DNA of 12,709 bases from Bacteroidales bacterium (GCA_900771365.1 CAAGNU010000086.1:1-12709); one strand, 5' to 3'. Numbered from the stretch's first letter, positions 1 to 6,633 are shown. Notes: generated from the sequence alone by a model not told the origin. Program-made: numbers and translations.

Positions 1-90
1 AGGATAGCGAGATCAGATTTGAAGATTTGAAGGTTTGAAGATTGGGAGATTTGGAGGATAGCGAGGTTAGAGACGATAGATATAATTGAT
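1..90. repeat. Octamer tandem repeat and 11-bp direct repeat beside a hinge
   Basis: Five tandem 8-mers run from 16 to 55: GATTTGAA, GATTTGAA, GGTTTGAA, GATTGGGA, GATTTGGA. An exact 11-base direct repeat, AGGATAGCGAG, lies at 1-11 and 55-65. No ORF is supported here. The block directly adjoins the hinge at 91-101, so it occupies the place that heptamer arms occupy in the other spacers. The repeat may continue beyond the left edge of the window. Confidence 0.6.
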
Positions 91-191
91 GGCTCCCGCC
101 CTAATTGGTACATTTTGCTATTCCGCGACAGGGGAGTCTCGGGCGAAATGCCCGAAGGCTCACTGAGTATTCTCGTCTCAATTCTCAATAA
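91..191 (-). repeat. Hinge plus triple-hairpin intergenic repeat, copy A (downstream of lolA)
   Basis: On the minus strand this begins just after the lolA stop codon, carries a structured segment and ends in the hinge GGGCGGGAGCC (91-101). Positions 102-178 align without gaps to 905-981 with 9 differences in 77 bases by hand count. Over 90 bases (102-191 against 905-994) there are 14 differences. The hairpins are weaker than in copy B: GGGC/GCCC around 141-153 is intact, while the CGAGACT/AGTCTCG stem has two mismatches. GAGACGA (70-76) and TCGTCTC (173-179) form an outer 7-bp inverted repeat. It could act as a 3'-end structure, but there is no U-run typical of an intrinsic terminator. Confidence 0.75.
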
Positions 192-197
192 AATTTC

Positions 198-848
198 TTA
201 TCGCATATCAACGACCTCAACGCCGGGGTTGGCCTTGGCGTTGTATGTGAAATCCGCATCCGTGGCCTTCACGTTCTTGAAGTTCGAGATGGTGTAGACA
301 CCACGAGAGGAGTCGTAGTTGTGCTGCTCCATCTTCTTCAGCAGCCCCGTGCTTGAGCTGATAAAAAGGCGGATTTTGTGATAGCTGCGGCCTTTGATGG
401 GCTGGAGGTCGACAATATCTGTTCCGTCTTCCTCCTCGCGGATGAACTTGGCACGATAGTTCTTGCTATAGTTCGAGAGCAGCTTGGCAGGGTTGGTGAT
501 ATCATCATCGGCATCCGACATAGGGGTGATGACCACCTCTTTGGCCTTCTTGTTGAGCTGCCAGACATCCTTGCCGTCACAGTAAAGCTCCAGGTCGCCC
601 GCCTTGACGCGGTAACGAGGCGCATTATATAGGACTTCGGCTTTCTGGCGGAACGTTTCTTTCTTATTCGCATCCGTGGTCACCACTGTGACCGTGAAAC
701 TGACCGTGCCAGACATCTTGGCCGCAGCCTTCTTAACAATGGCGTTAGCGTTCTGATCAACAGTACCGTTAGCCGTATGGGTGAGTTGTGCAAAGGTGGC
801 CGAGCCAAACATGGCCAACATCAGCGTTATAGCAAAAAATCTTTTCAT
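198..848 (-). CDS. lolA: LolA-like outer-membrane lipoprotein carrier protein
   Basis: This 216-residue protein has a clear Sec signal peptide: MKRFF, a hydrophobic stretch to about residue 18, and a likely cleavage after TFA at residue 20. The rest resembles the LolA family. It has an early helix with AIVKKAAAKMSG, alternating beta strands (VSFTVTV, AEVLYNAPRYRVKAGDLELYCDG), a DVWQLNKKAKEVVI strand pair and a C-terminal strand region. LolA carries triacylated lipoproteins across the periplasm from LolCDE to the outer membrane. The length is close to that of E. coli LolA. The start is ATG at 846-848, directly followed by the signal peptide. The gene is flanked on both sides by copies of the same structured repeat, which suggests separate transcript processing. 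The family call is good. Whether this is the main LolA or a paralogue cannot be told from sequence alone. Confidence 0.8.
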   Translation of the reverse strand: MKRFFAITLMLAMFGSATFAQLTHTANGTVDQNANAIVKKAAAKMSGTVSFTVTVVTTDANKKETFRQKAEVLYNAPRYRVKAGDLELYCDGKDVWQLNKKAKEVVITPMSDADDDITNPAKLLSNYSKNYRAKFIREEEDGTDIVDLQPIKGRSYHKIRLFISSSTGLLKKMEQHNYDSSRGVYTISNFKNVKATDADFTYNAKANPGVEVVDMR

Positions 849-884
849 ATTGATACTTTTTTAGTGATATGTGAATTATGAAAT

Positions 885-987
885 GACGGCTTCCGTCTAA
901 TTCTTAATTGGTACATTCTGCCATTCCGAGACTGGGGAGTCTCGGGCAAAATGCTCGAAGACTCACAGAGTCTTCTCGTCTTGATTA
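885..987 (-). repeat. Hinge plus triple-hairpin intergenic repeat, copy B (between folE and lolA)
   Basis: This is the second copy of the module that follows lolA. It begins at the folE stop codon on the minus strand. It contains two perfect 8-bp stems: GAAGACTC (957-964) with GAGTCTTC (968-975), spacer 3; and CCGAGACT (926-933) with AGTCTCGG (938-945), loop GGGG. It ends in a hinge variant, AGACGGAAGCC on the minus strand (888-898), which sits in the small palindrome GACGG-ctt-CCGTC (885-897). The stems are not followed by a U-run, so a classical intrinsic terminator is not supported. An RNA-level 3'-end or REP-like role is possible. Confidence 0.75.
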
Positions 988-1593
988 TTAATGAAGGTCT
1001 ACACCGATGATGTGCATGAACTCCTCGCGGGTCTTGGGGTCTTTGATGAAGGCGCCCGTGAAATCGCTCGTCGTGGTGACGGAGTTCTGCTTCTGCACAC
1101 CGCGCATAGACATGCACATGTGCTGCGCCTCAATGACCACGGCCACACCCAGCGGGTTGAGCGTATTCTGGATGCAGTCTTTAATCTGGCGTGTGAGGCG
1201 TTCCTGCACTTGCAGACGGCGGGCAAACGCATCCACGATGCGAGGTATCTTGCTCAGTCCAACAATCGTCCCGTTAGGAATATAGGCCACGTGTGCCTTG
1301 CCCACAAACGGAACCATGTGATGCTCGCAGAGTGAGTAGAGCTCGATGTCTTTCACCACGACCATCTGCTTGTAGTCCTCGTGGAACATGGCCGAGCGCA
1401 GAATCTCCTCGGGGTCGAGGTCATAGCCGTTGGTGAAAAAGAGCATAGCCTTGGCTATACGTTCTGGCGACTTGATGAGGCCTTCGCGGGAGGGGTCTTC
1501 ACCCAGCAGACGCAAGATAGCTTTATAATGTTCAGCCATCTCGGCCACACATTTCTCGTCGTATTGATCGACTTTAATATATCCTTTTTCCAT
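988..1593 (-). CDS. folE: GTP cyclohydrolase I
   Basis: This 201-residue protein has the full signature of FolE (EC 3.5.4.16), which converts GTP to 7,8-dihydroneopterin triphosphate, the entry step to folate and other pterins. The zinc ligands are visible as Cys89 and His92 in LCEHHMVPF and Cys160 in QHMCMSMRG. The SKIPRIVDAFARRLQVQERLT helix (114-134) and the GVQKQNSVTTTS segment (from 165) are also typical. The N-terminal region with EDPSREGLIKSPERIAKA is the conserved family entry motif. The length is normal for bacterial type IA enzymes, which act as cytoplasmic decamers. The start is ATG at 1591-1593; only A+T repeat lies upstream. The next gene upstream in transcription is the four-helix-bundle gene, separated by a 137-base double-hinge repeat. 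Confidence 0.97.
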   Translation of the reverse strand: MEKGYIKVDQYDEKCVAEMAEHYKAILRLLGEDPSREGLIKSPERIAKAMLFFTNGYDLDPEEILRSAMFHEDYKQMVVVKDIELYSLCEHHMVPFVGKAHVAYIPNGTIVGLSKIPRIVDAFARRLQVQERLTRQIKDCIQNTLNPLGVAVVIEAQHMCMSMRGVQKQNSVTTTSDFTGAFIKDPKTREEFMHIIGVDLH

Positions 1594-1730
1594 TTTGAAT
1601 AATTAATAATAAATAATGAATAATGAGTGGGCGGTTGCCGATTGAGTAATGAATAATTAATAATGAGTAATGAGTAGGGCGGTTGCCATTATTCATTATT
1701 CATTATTCATTATTCAATATTCAATATTAT
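1594..1730 (+). repeat. Intergenic palindromic element with two hinges
   Basis: The whole spacer between folE and the four-helix-bundle gene is repeat. Two identical hinges, GGGCGGTTGCC, lie at 1629-1639 and 1677-1687 and read on the plus strand, opposite to the genes. To the left of each hinge are TAATGAA/TAATGAG-type units; to the right of the second are tandem ATTATTC/ATT units up to 1730. The hinge period of 48 bases suggests that the left arm and hinge were duplicated in tandem. The last arm runs into the TGA stop of the four-helix-bundle gene. Confidence 0.85.
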
Positions 1731-2099
1731 TCATTCTTTCATTTTTTTACTGGTTTTTATACTTGCTATTAATAAACTAATTATTTCATTTAAATCGGAT
1801 TCCAAAGAATCGAACTGTTGGTCTGTGATGTATTCTGTTGCATGCAAAATGTCTAACCAAAAGAATGTCTCATTAGATTCTTTTTGTGCTATACTTAGTT
1901 TGTGAGCGAAATCGACTCTGCTTTCTGCACCAAAGCCCTCACTAATATTCGCCCCAATGCTCGTACCACTTCTCAAAATCTGCTTTGACATCACATACTC
2001 GTTTTTATCTTCTCTCAGATACTTGTACAAATTCACAATCCTTATTGCAAAGCCCCTTGCCTTATCGTACAGCGTGCCACGATTAATATTATCCGCCAT
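1731..2099 (-). CDS. Four-helix bundle protein (S23/IVP-like, Avd-related fold)
   Basis: The chosen start gives 122 residues. The segment RSGTSIGANISEGFG (43-57), followed by an ESNETFFWLDI helix (74-84), is the hallmark of the four-helix-bundle family first known from ORFs inside 23S rRNA intervening sequences, which also includes the Avd accessory proteins of diversity-generating retroelements. Free-standing members are common and mostly of unknown function. No reverse transcriptase, variable repeat or rRNA is in this window, so a retroelement role is not supported. ATG at 2106-2108 is also possible (125 residues), but its first codons, ATGAATAAT, are intergenic repeat sequence, so 2097-2099 is preferred. 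The gene is A+T rich (about 38% G+C over 1801-1860, against about 62% over 2581-2640 in rlmI). It sits within one arm of the palindromic element, which suggests insertion or acquisition. Confidence 0.85.
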   Translation of the reverse strand: MADNINRGTLYDKARGFAIRIVNLYKYLREDKNEYVMSKQILRSGTSIGANISEGFGAESRVDFAHKLSIAQKESNETFFWLDILHATEYITDQQFDSLESDLNEIISLLIASIKTSKKMKE

Positions 2100-2134
2100 A
2101 TTATTCATTACTCATTATTCTGTATTCATTATTC
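2100..2134. repeat. Single repeat arm without hinge, between rlmI and the four-helix-bundle gene
   Basis: The plus strand shows ATTATTCATT, ACTCATTATT and ATTCATTATTC units in the same orientation as the arm at 1688-1730 on the other side of the four-helix-bundle gene. The rlmI TAA stop (2129-2131) lies inside this arm. No hinge is present, so the gene appears to split one arm into two pieces. Confidence 0.7.
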
Positions 2135-3310
2135 AACATACAGAAGGAGTCCTTTCAGGTACTCGCCTTCGGGATGATAGATGCTCACGGGATGATCCAT
2201 TGCGTGGGGCAGCTGGCGCACGATGCGGACTCTCCTATGGGCATTTGCCGCAGCGGTGAAGCACATGGTCTGGAAATCGTCTCGGCTCACGGCCTGCGAG
2301 CAACTGAAGGTAAAGAGCAGTCCGCCTGGGCGTATCTTCTCCATAGCCTTCTGATTGATGTTGCGATAGCCTTTCAGACCTTGTTGCAGATTGCGGTGAT
2401 TCTTGGCGAAAGCGGGAGGGTCAAGAATGATGACATCAAACTGGTCGCTCACCGTGTCGAGATATTGCAGCACGTCGGCCACAACGCCTTTATGCGGTGC
2501 GTCCTCGCCGAAGTTCAGCGCCACATTGCGGTTGCATAGTTCGATAGCTTTTTTGCTGATATCCACGGTCTCCACATAGCTGGCTCCGCCACGTAGCGCA
2601 CCCAGACTGAATCCGCCCGTGTAGCCAAAGCAGTTCAGCACACGCCGTCCTTCCGACACTGTGCCGACCAAATGCCGATTCTCGCGCTGGTCAACGAAGA
2701 AGCCCGTCTTCTGTCCTTCGAAGAAGTTGATGAGCAGCTTGTTTCCGTCTTCGGTTATCTCCCACTCTTCCGGCTCCTCGCCCCAGATGTATCCGTCCTC
2801 CACTCCGCCGCCGGGGATGGTGGTGGAACTTTTATCGAACACCGATTTGAGCGGCATCTCTTCCGCGAAGAGTTTTGTCAGCAAGGGGAACGTGCGGTGC
2901 ATCCCAACACTGTGTGCCTGAAGCACCAGCACGCCGTTGTAGTAGTCGGCCACAAGTCCCGGCAGGAAATCGCCCTCGGCATGAACCAGACGGAAGACAT
3001 TGGTGTCCTTCATGTCGAAGAAGCCGAGCCTGCGGCGATATTCCACAGCCTGGTGTACACGCTCGCGCCAAAATTCGGGATGTGCCTCTGGGTCAACATC
3101 AGGAGTGTCGAAACTCAGCACTTTGCAGATGATGCTGTCGTCCTGATAGTGTCCCGCCGCCAGCCATTCGCCGTCTGCACTGAACACATCGACGATGTCG
3201 CCGGCCTCAGCTTTCCCCACACGACGTCTCACCGCACCCGAGAATATCCACGGATGACGGCGATAGACGGCCTTGTCTTTTCCCGGAGCAAGATATAATG
3301 CTGGTCGCAT
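2129..3310 (-). CDS. rlmI: Class I SAM-dependent rRNA methyltransferase, RlmI-type (23S rRNA m5C)
   Basis: This 393-residue protein has the layout of RlmI/YccW. The N-terminal PUA-like domain carries HPWIFSGAV (19-27). The linker region ends in KTGFFVDQRENR (201-212). The Rossmann methyltransferase domain has SAM motif I CFGYTGGFS (227-235), the DPPAFAK motif (297-303) and the motif with the presumed catalytic cysteine, FSCSQ (335-339). Enzymes of this type make 5-methylcytosine in 23S rRNA (C1962 in E. coli). The start is ATG at 3308-3310, giving MRPALYLAPGKDKAVYRRHPW, the usual family N-terminus. An in-frame extension upstream to GTG at 3379 would translate only hinge and repeat-arm DNA and is rejected. 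The stop codon is already part of the next repeat arm. The family is certain; the exact target base is inferred from homology. Confidence 0.92.
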   Translation of the reverse strand: MRPALYLAPGKDKAVYRRHPWIFSGAVRRRVGKAEAGDIVDVFSADGEWLAAGHYQDDSIICKVLSFDTPDVDPEAHPEFWRERVHQAVEYRRRLGFFDMKDTNVFRLVHAEGDFLPGLVADYYNGVLVLQAHSVGMHRTFPLLTKLFAEEMPLKSVFDKSSTTIPGGGVEDGYIWGEEPEEWEITEDGNKLLINFFEGQKTGFFVDQRENRHLVGTVSEGRRVLNCFGYTGGFSLGALRGGASYVETVDISKKAIELCNRNVALNFGEDAPHKGVVADVLQYLDTVSDQFDVIILDPPAFAKNHRNLQQGLKGYRNINQKAMEKIRPGGLLFTFSCSQAVSRDDFQTMCFTAAANAHRRVRIVRQLPHAMDHPVSIYHPEGEYLKGLLLYVE

Positions 3311-3331
3311 GATAGTTGATAATTTTTGTGT

Positions 3332-3403
3332 GAATAATGAATACAAAATAATGAATATAGAATAATGGCTACCGCCCACTCATTATTAATTATTATTTAT
3401 TCA
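3332..3403 (-). repeat. Hinge-centred palindromic element between rpe and rlmI
   Basis: The minus strand reads, from the rpe stop codon, heptamer-type units (TAATGAA, TAATGAG), then the hinge GGGCGGTAGCC (3367-3377 on the plus strand), then complementary units toward rlmI. Nearest the hinge, AATAATG (3361-3367) pairs with CATTATT (3381-3387). Further out the arms are imperfect complements. Confidence 0.85.
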
Positions 3404-4048
3404 TTATTCTTTAAGCTTTTTAATTGTCTCAGCAGGATTCTCGGCCTTAAACACGGCGCTGCCGGCTACAAGCACGTCGGCACCAGCAGCAAAGAGTTTC
3501 GAGGCATTCTCGGTGTTCACGCCGCCGTCAACTTCGATGAGGCACTGCGGGTTCTTGCGGTCGCACAGTTCGCGCAGCTGCTTCACCTTGTTGTAGGTGT
3601 TCTCGATGAACTTCTGGCCGCCGAAGCCGGGGTTGACCGACATGAGCAGCACCACGTCGCAGAGCTGCACGGTGTCTTCCAGCAGGCTCACAGCCGTGGC
3701 GGGATTGAGCACCACGCCGCACTTCATTCCGGCATCTTTGATGGCATGAAGGGTGCGGTCGAGATGGGTGCAAGCCTCGTAATGCACGGTGAGAATGTCG
3801 GCGCCAGCCTCTTTGAAATCATTCACATAGCGGCCGGGGTCCATGATCATCAGATGCACGTCGAGGGGTTTCTTGGCATGTTTCTTGATGAATTTGACGA
3901 TAGGCTGGCCAAAGCTGATATTGGGCACGAACATGCCGTCCATCACATCAACGTGAAGCCATTCGCAAGCGCTGGCGTTGAGCATCTCAACATCGCGCTG
4001 AAGGTTGCCAAAGTCTGCGGAGAGCAGCGAAGGGGAAATGTATTTCAT
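3404..4048 (-). CDS. rpe: Ribulose-phosphate 3-epimerase
   Basis: This 214-residue TIM-barrel enzyme interconverts D-ribulose 5-phosphate and D-xylulose 5-phosphate in the pentose phosphate pathway (EC 5.1.3.1). Family motifs appear in order: SPSLLSADFGNL at the N-terminus, HVDVMDGMFVPNISFG with metal and catalytic residues, HLMIMDP, HYEAC, LMSVNPGFGGQKFI, IEVDGGVN with the second catalytic aspartate, and VAGSAVF for phosphate binding. The start is ATG at 4046-4048. A longer in-frame reading from TTG at 4126 would translate tandem heptamer repeat (about 26 extra residues) and is not credible. The TAA stop is the first codon of the adjoining repeat arm. The enzyme is cytoplasmic; the neighbouring genes are not part of its pathway. 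Confidence 0.97.
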   Translation of the reverse strand: MKYISPSLLSADFGNLQRDVEMLNASACEWLHVDVMDGMFVPNISFGQPIVKFIKKHAKKPLDVHLMIMDPGRYVNDFKEAGADILTVHYEACTHLDRTLHAIKDAGMKCGVVLNPATAVSLLEDTVQLCDVVLLMSVNPGFGGQKFIENTYNKVKQLRELCDRKNPQCLIEVDGGVNTENASKLFAAGADVLVAGSAVFKAENPAETIKKLKE

Positions 4049-4058
4049 GGTATTTTTT

Positions 4059-4192
4059 GTGATCTGTGAACTGTGATCTGTGAACTGTGATTTGTGAAGC
4101 GTGAATTGTGAATTGTGAATTGACAAATGACTATCGGCGGCTCCCGCCCATCACTATTCACTATTCACTATTCACGATTCACAATTCACTAA
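4059..4192 (-). repeat. Hinge element with GTGAAYT heptamer arms, between yitT-family gene and rpe
   Basis: The left part, on the plus strand, is nine uninterrupted heptamers from 4059 to 4121 (GTGATCT, GTGAACT, GTGATCT, GTGAACT, GTGATTT, GTGAAGC, then three GTGAATT). The hinge (GGGCGGGAGCC on the minus strand) is at 4139-4149. The right part is six heptamers from 4151 to 4192 (three TCACTAT, TCACGAT, TCACAAT, TCACTAA), running up to the TAG stop of the upstream gene. The two arms are imperfect inverted repeats of each other. This is the same architecture as the other spacers but with a different heptamer. Confidence 0.9.
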
Positions 4193-5077
4193 CTATAATT
4201 TCAATTTTTCGAAGTTTCTTCCATACACGCCCTGGGTCTTCGACACCGAGATGAATGCGTCGGCATCGATGCGGTGGATGATTTGCATCACATGGGGCTT
4301 GTCGGTCTTGTGCACCATGACGATGAGCACCTGCTGATGCTGATGGCTGTAGCAGCCCTCGGCGTCGAGGAGCGTGGCACCACGGCCCACCTCGGAGGTG
4401 ACGGCCTCGCCAATCTCCTTGTTCTTGGCGGAGAAGACCATAATCTGATATGTCTGCTTGTTGCCGTCGAGCACCATGTCGAGGACGTAGGTCATCGTCA
4501 CCATGACGATGTAGCCGAAGACCACATTATTAATGTTGTGCGACAAAAAGAACGAGCAGCCTACAATCACGATGTCCAGATACATAATCACTTTGCCGGG
4601 CGAGATGTTGTAGAACTTGCTCAAGATAAGGGCAATGATGTCGGTGCCACCACTGTTGCCGCCCATCGAGAACGTCAGGCCGATGCCGGCTCCGCACAGC
4701 GCGCCGCCCGTGATGGCGCACATGAAGCCTCCGAAATGTTCCACGTCAAAGAGGTTCTCAACGTGCAGCACCTGTTGCCACAGGATGAAACATACCGACG
4801 ACATCATGATGCCGTAGATGGTGTTGGCCCCGAACTTCGAACCCAGCACCTTGAAGCCCACCGCGAGCAGAAGTGCGTTAATAATCAAATTCATCACACC
4901 GATGGGCAGGTTGATGCCCACGGCGTAATACAGCAGCGATGAGATACCGCTCACCCCGCCGCCGACAATCTGGGCAGGAAGCATCAACGCCGACCACGCA
5001 AAGGTATATACCAAAATGCCGAATGTGATGACCAGATAGGAAAAGATAATCTGCCGTTTCTTCTTAAATATCTGCAT
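4193..5077 (-). CDS. YitT family integral membrane protein (DUF161 + DUF2179)
   Basis: This 294-residue membrane protein is polytopic, with about six hydrophobic segments near residues 11-30, 56-76, 88-102, 116-138, 163-179 and 184-203. The glycine-rich MGGNSGGTDIIALIL (138-152) is typical of the YitT family. A soluble C-terminal DUF2179 domain follows (about 208-286), with VGRGATLLDAEGCYS and the near-terminal DAFISVSKTQGVYG. YitT-family proteins are widespread and have no settled biochemical role; a transport function is often assumed. The start is ATG at 5075-5077, giving MQIFKKKRQIIFSYL, a normal positively charged membrane-protein N-terminus. The longer reading from GTG at 5140 only translates the hinge and repeat arm. 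The stop is TAG at 4193-4195, abutting the heptamer array. Confidence 0.9.
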   Translation of the reverse strand: MQIFKKKRQIIFSYLVITFGILVYTFAWSALMLPAQIVGGGVSGISSLLYYAVGINLPIGVMNLIINALLLAVGFKVLGSKFGANTIYGIMMSSVCFILWQQVLHVENLFDVEHFGGFMCAITGGALCGAGIGLTFSMGGNSGGTDIIALILSKFYNISPGKVIMYLDIVIVGCSFFLSHNINNVVFGYIVMVTMTYVLDMVLDGNKQTYQIMVFSAKNKEIGEAVTSEVGRGATLLDAEGCYSHQHQQVLIVMVHKTDKPHVMQIIHRIDADAFISVSKTQGVYGRNFEKLKL

Positions 5078-5082
5078 AACCT

Positions 5083-5171
5083 TAATATTTAATATTGAAT
5101 AATGAATATTGAGTAATGAATATTTGCGGCAACCGCCCACTCATTATTCATTATTCATTACTCATTATTCA
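5083..5171 (-). repeat. Hinge-centred palindromic element between yggS and yitT-family gene
   Basis: On the minus strand this continues directly from the yggS stop TAG: TGAATAA, TGAGTAA, TGAATAA units, then the hinge GGGCGGTTGCC (5128-5138 on the plus strand), then complementary ATATTCATT-type units up to 6 bases before the next start codon. There is no other content in this 94-base spacer. Confidence 0.85.
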
Positions 5172-5855
5172 CTAATCGTTAACCGTCACATTATAGTTTC
5201 TTGCGCCGAAGATGGCCGAGCCCACGCGCACCAGCGTGCTGCCCTCCTCCATGGCAATGTCGTAGTCGCCCGACATACCCATGGAAATCTCTCGGAACTC
5301 CGCGCGACCCGCGAAATAGCGTTCGGCCAGCCGGTCGCGATACTCCTTCAGCGTGCGGAACTCGCGGCGCACCAGGTCGCGGTCCTCCGTGTTGGTGGCC
5401 ATGCCCATCACGCCCACGATGCGGACATGCTTCATCTCGGCATATTCGGCCGACTCCAGCAGCGCCTGCGCCTCCGCCATGTCGAGGCCGAACTTCGTCT
5501 CCTCGGTGGCAATGTGGAACTGCAACAGGCAGTCGATGACGCGGTCGTGCTTCGCCGCCTCCTTATCGACGGCCTGCAGCAGGTTGAGGCTGTCGATGCT
5601 GTGGATGAGGCTCACATAGCCCGCAATATATTTAATCTTATTAGTCTGCAAGTGACCGATGAAGTGCCACTCGATGTCCTTGGGCAGCACCTCGTGCTTG
5701 TCGCGCATCTCCAGTGCCTTGTTCTCGCCAAACAGACGCTGCCCGGCCTCGTAGGCCTCCTGCAGGTTCTCCACCGGCTTGGTCTTCGACACGGCAATCA
5801 GCCGCACCCCGTCGGCGATAGTAGAACGTATCTGAGTAAGATTGTCTTTTATCAT
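5172..5855 (-). CDS. yggS: YggS/PLPBP family pyridoxal phosphate homeostasis protein
   Basis: This 227-residue protein has the PLP-binding lysine in AVSKTKP (Lys24) near the N-terminus and the motifs GENKALEMRDK, WHFIGHLQTNK and HSIDSLNL of the single-domain alanine-racemase-fold proteins YggS/PROSC. The C-terminal half shows GVMGMA, ISMGMSGDYDIAMEEGSTLVRVGSAIFG, which surrounds the cofactor phosphate. Members bind PLP but have no known turnover; they keep PLP and amino-acid/keto-acid pools balanced in the cytoplasm. The length is normal. The start is ATG at 5853-5855; the motif spacing fits that start. It is the first of the repeat-punctuated gene run. The 79-base spacer upstream (5856-5934) has no hinge element. 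Confidence 0.95.
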   Translation of the reverse strand: MIKDNLTQIRSTIADGVRLIAVSKTKPVENLQEAYEAGQRLFGENKALEMRDKHEVLPKDIEWHFIGHLQTNKIKYIAGYVSLIHSIDSLNLLQAVDKEAAKHDRVIDCLLQFHIATEETKFGLDMAEAQALLESAEYAEMKHVRIVGVMGMATNTEDRDLVRREFRTLKEYRDRLAERYFAGRAEFREISMGMSGDYDIAMEEGSTLVRVGSAIFGARNYNVTVND

Positions 5856-5934
5856 AGTTTATCTGTAGTAATTTCTTAAGAGTAATTAATATAAAATAAT
5901 GCGTAAAACGATAGCTGCCAAATATTCATATATC

Positions 5935-6633
5935 TTAATAATCCTGGACAAGGCGGACGGATTTCCCATATTCCCGATTACCGATGTCGTAGCCGTCCTC
6001 GTTGATGCCGCGGAAGCACAAGTAGTACGTGTCGTACTCGCGCGGAGTGGACGACCAATAGCATCCGATCGTACCAACTTTGCCGTTCTCCGAGCCGTAG
6101 CGGTAGCCAGCAGCAGGCAAGAAAACCGCACCGACAGCCTCAATAACCGACCACGAGAATGCGTCATAGACATTCGTGTTCCAGCGATTTTCAAAACCAG
6201 CATGGAACGCGCCGCCGTTCCAACTGTCGGGCAGCAGCACCAAACCATGCACGCCGCACACCGTGGCCGCACCACGCTTGGTTGAAGCATTGGGTCTATC
6301 GTTTATCACATAAAACCACTCATCTGAAGACAGCGTGCGCCAGCCGCCATCAATATGGCTGCCCCAGTCGTCGAACGAGGAATAATCATGATAATCGGTA
6401 GAGGTGAGCATCGGGTTACCGCCTGTGCCCCAACCGAAGTATCCGCCATAGTCGTACTGGTGGTCGGCAAAACGATAGCTGCCGTCATACACCAGATTGC
6501 CTGGTGCGAAGCGCACCTGCTTATCCTTCGACACAGAGAAAAGTCCACCGCCCAAAGAAGGATTGGTTGGTTTTCCGAATCCCGCAAAGGTCAGCAAGGA
6601 GGCAATCAGCAGTATGAAAAAGCCACGTCTCAT
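5935..6633 (-). CDS. Secreted protein of a Bacteroidales paralogous family, function unknown
   Basis: This 232-residue protein has a Sec signal peptide (MRRGFFILLIASLLTFAGFG, cleavage near residue 20). The mature part opens with LFSVSKDKQVRFAPGNLVYDGSYRFADHQYDYGGYFGWGTGG, continues with DWGSHI and GWRTLSSDEWFYVI, then GVHGLVLLPDSW, SWSVIEAVGAVFLPAAGYR, YWSSTP and ends KSVRLVQDY. From memory this pattern matches a module common in secreted Bacteroides and Prevotella proteins, similar in flavour to the Fibrobacter succinogenes major paralogous domain and possibly a C-type-lectin-like fold. In many relatives it is part of larger proteins; here it stands alone. The function is unknown. No lipobox or sorting tail is seen, so it is probably periplasmic or released. 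The start is ATG at 6631-6633. Confidence 0.8.
   Translation of the reverse strand: MRRGFFILLIASLLTFAGFGKPTNPSLGGGLFSVSKDKQVRFAPGNLVYDGSYRFADHQYDYGGYFGWGTGGNPMLTSTDYHDYSSFDDWGSHIDGGWRTLSSDEWFYVINDRPNASTKRGAATVCGVHGLVLLPDSWNGGAFHAGFENRWNTNVYDAFSWSVIEAVGAVFLPAAGYRYGSENGKVGTIGCYWSSTPREYDTYYLCFRGINEDGYDIGNREYGKSVRLVQDY

Noticed and set aside
115..297. A 60-residue plus-strand ORF over copy A of the structured repeat and the lolA end
   Set aside because: It consists of repeat sequence and the antisense of lolA and has no protein-like features of its own.
926..975. Intrinsic terminator for folE
   Set aside because: Two good stems are present but no U-run follows on the minus strand, and the same module recurs as a dispersed repeat.
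1594..1730. CRISPR-like array, given the regular short repeats
   Set aside because: The units are 7-10 bases with no unique spacers and no cas genes; the structure is a palindrome around a hinge.
1731..2108. Diversity-generating retroelement, because the protein resembles Avd
   Set aside because: There is no reverse transcriptase, template repeat or variable repeat in the window; the T9SS cargo and small secreted protein show no repeated 3' segment that would serve as a target.
2672..3298. A 208-residue plus-strand ORF opposite rlmI
   Set aside because: The minus strand carries all methyltransferase motifs in order; the opposite frame has none.
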